64,000 nt of DNA from Thermincola carboxydiphila (lineage in GTDB: Bacteria; Bacillota; Thermincolia; Thermincolales; UBA2595), in the NCBI GenBank assembly GCA_016841725.1, contig JAENYP010000010.1, positions 32,971 to 96,970 of the forward strand, written 5' to 3'. The notes below the pieces were generated by a model that made no database searches, was not told the origin of the DNA, and was given only the letters and a program-made list of their open reading frames with translations. Positions within the stretch are counted from its first letter, which is position 1. Every line of letters starts with the position of its first letter. Positions 62,153-64,000 of the stretch are shown in pieces. The position numbers and the translations under genes were made by a program.

Positions 62153-62752
62153 TTATTCCAAAAATCCCCTGGCCGTCAGGTATGCGATTATTTTATCTGC
62201 ACAGTCATCAACACTTCCGGTATCCGTATGGACTGTGATTTCAGGATTGACCGGTTTTTCATAAGGGGAATCTATTCCGGTGAAATTTTTTATTTCCCCG
62301 GTCCCTGCTTTTTTATAAAGTCCTTTCGGGTCTCTGCTTTTGCAGACATCCAAAGAACAGTCCACAAATATCTCGATAAACCTATCGTCCAGGAGCTGCC
62401 TGACATTGTTTCTGTCTTGGCAAAAAGGCGAAATAAATGCAGTCAGGATAATAACTCCGGCATCTGCAAAAAGTTTACTTACTTCAGCAATTCTTCTTAT
62501 ATTTTCAATACGGTCAGTTATCCCAAACCCTAAATCTTTATTCAGACCATGCCTGATATTATCGCCATCCAGCAAATAGGTAAGCTTACCTGCTTCAGCG
62601 AGTTTCTTTTCAACGGCATTGGCAGCAGTAGACTTGCCCGAACCGGATAAACCGGTAAACCACAGAACTGCACCTTTTTGCTTCAATAATTTTTCCCTGT
62701 CAGCTCTTGTTATGGTTGTGGAATGCCAAACTATGTATTTATCGCTGCCCAT
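62153..62752 (-). CDS. cysC: Adenylylsulfate kinase
   Basis: 199 aa. P-loop [26 protein letters not shown], and [16 protein letters not shown], all intact, in contrast with the dead copy fused to CysN. Makes PAPS from APS. As the operon also has an APS reductase, PAPS is not needed for sulfite formation and may feed sulfation or pool control. SD TAGGAGG. Confidence 0.93.
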   Translation of the reverse strand: MGSDKYIVWHSTTITRADREKLLKQKGAVLWFTGLSGSGKSTAANAVEKKLAEAGKLTYLLDGDNIRHGLNKDLGFGITDRIENIRRIAEVSKLFADAGVIILTAFISPFCQDRNNVRQLLDDRFIEIFVDCSLDVCKSRDPKGLYKKAGTGEIKNFTGIDSPYEKPVNPEITVHTDTGSVDDCADKIIAYLTARGFLE

Positions 62753-62762
62753 GTTTTTCCTC

Positions 62763-64000
62763 CTAATAGATACCGATTATGCGCCAGTAAGTTAACGCAA
62801 ATACCAGAACCACTGCCAAACACAGAATACATAAGATAAACCCCTTCGCTGCTGTCTCCCCCATTTTTATGAACCCGGAAGAATACGCTATAGCGTTGGG
62901 AGGTGAGCTCATAGGAAACATAAAAGCCAATCCTGATGGCACAGCTACTAAATAAACCGCAAGTGTTGGCGGAAGATTCATGCTGATTGCGGTTTTCATT
63001 ACCACCGGAAGCAGGATAACAACAACTGCAGCATTGGAAACACCCTCTGTAAGAAATACACTAAGGGAGAACACTACGATTATAAAGGTCAGGGTAGAAA
63101 AATTCATTTTAGAAATATAGCTTTGATTGATATATTCAAGTAAACCTGTTTGTTCTAAAGCTGTTCCTAAGGCAATCGCTCCCCCGTACATTAAGATTGC
63201 GCCCCAGTTAATTTCTTTTTTGGCATCCTCCCAATTGGTCACATTTAATACAAAAAAGAGGGCTGCACTGATAAGAGCCACATTGGCAATTCCAATTCTC
63301 CCACTTTCAAAAACCCACAAAAAGATTGTTCCTGCAAGTATAAGCAAGGCCTTTATTTCTTTAAATTGTACCTTGCCTATCCTTTCCCCACCCTCCGAAA
63401 ACACGTCTTTCAGAATTTGCATATCTTTTGTTGATGCCCGCACTTCCCTGGCAACATAAATGGCCACCAATATAATAACCAGGTAAACAGGTGGAGCAAC
63501 TGTAATCATCCAGTCCAGGAAGCCAATGGTTTGACCGGTAGATTGCTCCAGAATACCTATGGCGAGGGGGTTTCTTGCTCCACCCAGAAATGTTACCACA
63601 CCGCCCAGAACACTGCCCCAGGCGAGGGCATAGAAAATGTATTTTCCCAAAACCGAGTCTTTTTTTAAATTAAGTCTTTTGCATATTGACATTAAAATGG
63701 GAAAGAGCATGGCCGCTACTGCATACTCCGGCATAAAATGTGCCAAAGCCGCAGACAGGAAAAAAACCGCCAGAACCAGTCTATGAGGTTTATCCCCGAA
63801 CTTTGCCAAAATATAATAGGAAATCCTTTTATTTAACCCCGAACCGGAAATACCGGCTGCTATAATAAAAGCCCCAATGATAAAAAATAGCGACTTGTTC
63901 CCAAAAAAGGAAAATATCTTCTCATCCGGAAGAACTTCAAATGTTGCTAAAAGCCCCATAACCATTAAACTCGTAATAGCCAGAGGGATGACGTTTGAGA
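62763..64000 (-). CDS. SLC13/DASS-family anion transporter (start beyond window)
   Basis: The frame runs off the right edge upstream of Met 63965 without a stop ([18 protein letters not shown]), so the N-terminus is missing. At least 412 aa with ten or so helices. DASS features: [20 protein letters not shown] and [25 protein letters not shown]. First visible gene of the sulfate operon, so sulfate uptake coupled to sodium is the likely job; the family also carries dicarboxylates. Confidence 0.85.
   Translation of the reverse strand, partial: SNVIPLAITSLMVMGLLATFEVLPDEKIFSFFGNKSLFFIIGAFIIAAGISGSGLNKRISYYILAKFGDKPHRLVLAVFFLSAALAHFMPEYAVAAMLFPILMSICKRLNLKKDSVLGKYIFYALAWGSVLGGVVTFLGGARNPLAIGILEQSTGQTIGFLDWMITVAPPVYLVIILVAIYVAREVRASTKDMQILKDVFSEGGERIGKVQFKEIKALLILAGTIFLWVFESGRIGIANVALISAALFFVLNVTNWEDAKKEINWGAILMYGGAIALGTALEQTGLLEYINQSYISKMNFSTLTFIIVVFSLSVFLTEGVSNAAVVVILLPVVMKTAISMNLPPTLAVYLVAVPSGLAFMFPMSSPPNAIAYSSGFIKMGETAAKGFILCILCLAVVLVFALTYWRIIGIY

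Overview
The window looks like a chromosomal segment of an anaerobic, endospore-forming Clostridia-type Firmicute, probably Peptococcaceae or Thermincola-like. The lineage is inferred from gene content, not from any marker gene. Spore genes are spread across the window: spoVT-like, a gerA-type germinant receptor, a spoVA operon with DUF1657 and YetF-like genes, a CotJC-type manganese catalase, and tiny hydrophobic coat-like proteins. They sit beside Wood-Ljungdahl genes (CODH and acetyl-CoA synthase), an AprBA-type sulfate assimilation operon, arsenic resistance genes and many radical SAM or metal enzymes. No rRNA, tRNA, CRISPR array, transposase or complete insertion sequence was seen.

Layout. 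1-0.7 kb: four tandem micro-genes for 31-33 aa hydrophobic proteins, two with sigma-K-like promoters. 0.8-6.4 kb: a Trm112-like/methyltransferase gene with a radical SAM-B12 gene, a secreted beta-propeller protein, and a URO-D/MtaA-type protein. 6.6-17 kb: an ABC-2 exporter, a complete dpp/opp peptide transporter and, directly upstream on the same strand, a histidine kinase, response regulator and small extracytoplasmic protein. 17.2-20.3 kb: MarR regulator, zinc-ribbon/winged-helix protein, then ablA-ablB for acetyl-beta-lysine. 20.3-28.5 kb: alcohol dehydrogenase remnant, glycine-rich protein, Mn catalase, spoVT, menG and a gerABC-type operon. 28.5-34.4 kb: a nested inverted-repeat element, two YeeE/YedE half-transporters behind an exceptional promoter/operator, an oxidoreductase, an M23 peptidase and small proteins. 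34.6-42.8 kb: the spoVA operon, then acsB and the CODH gene.

43.2-50.9 kb holds the most unusual unit: a 1476 aa beta-helix protein lacking a signal peptide, followed by three two-domain cupredoxin proteins. The ligands of a multicopper-oxidase trinuclear centre are split between the first two (HxxHxH and HCH in one; HPLHLH and HSH in the other), while the third has lost them. This reads as a split six-domain oxidase that would have to assemble as a heteromer.

50.9-56.7 kb: an acr3/arsR pair, then arsR, a small CxxC thioredoxin-like protein and a permease whose conserved Cys-Ser-Cys motif begins with an in-frame UGA (candidate selenocysteine); then TetR, a DUF6544-like protein and a YnfA protein. 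56.9-64 kb: a small kinase-like gene, then the operon SLC13 transporter, cysC, aprA-like, aprB-like, cysD, cysN, which activates sulfate and reduces APS to sulfite. The transporter runs off the right edge and the first micro-gene runs off the left edge.
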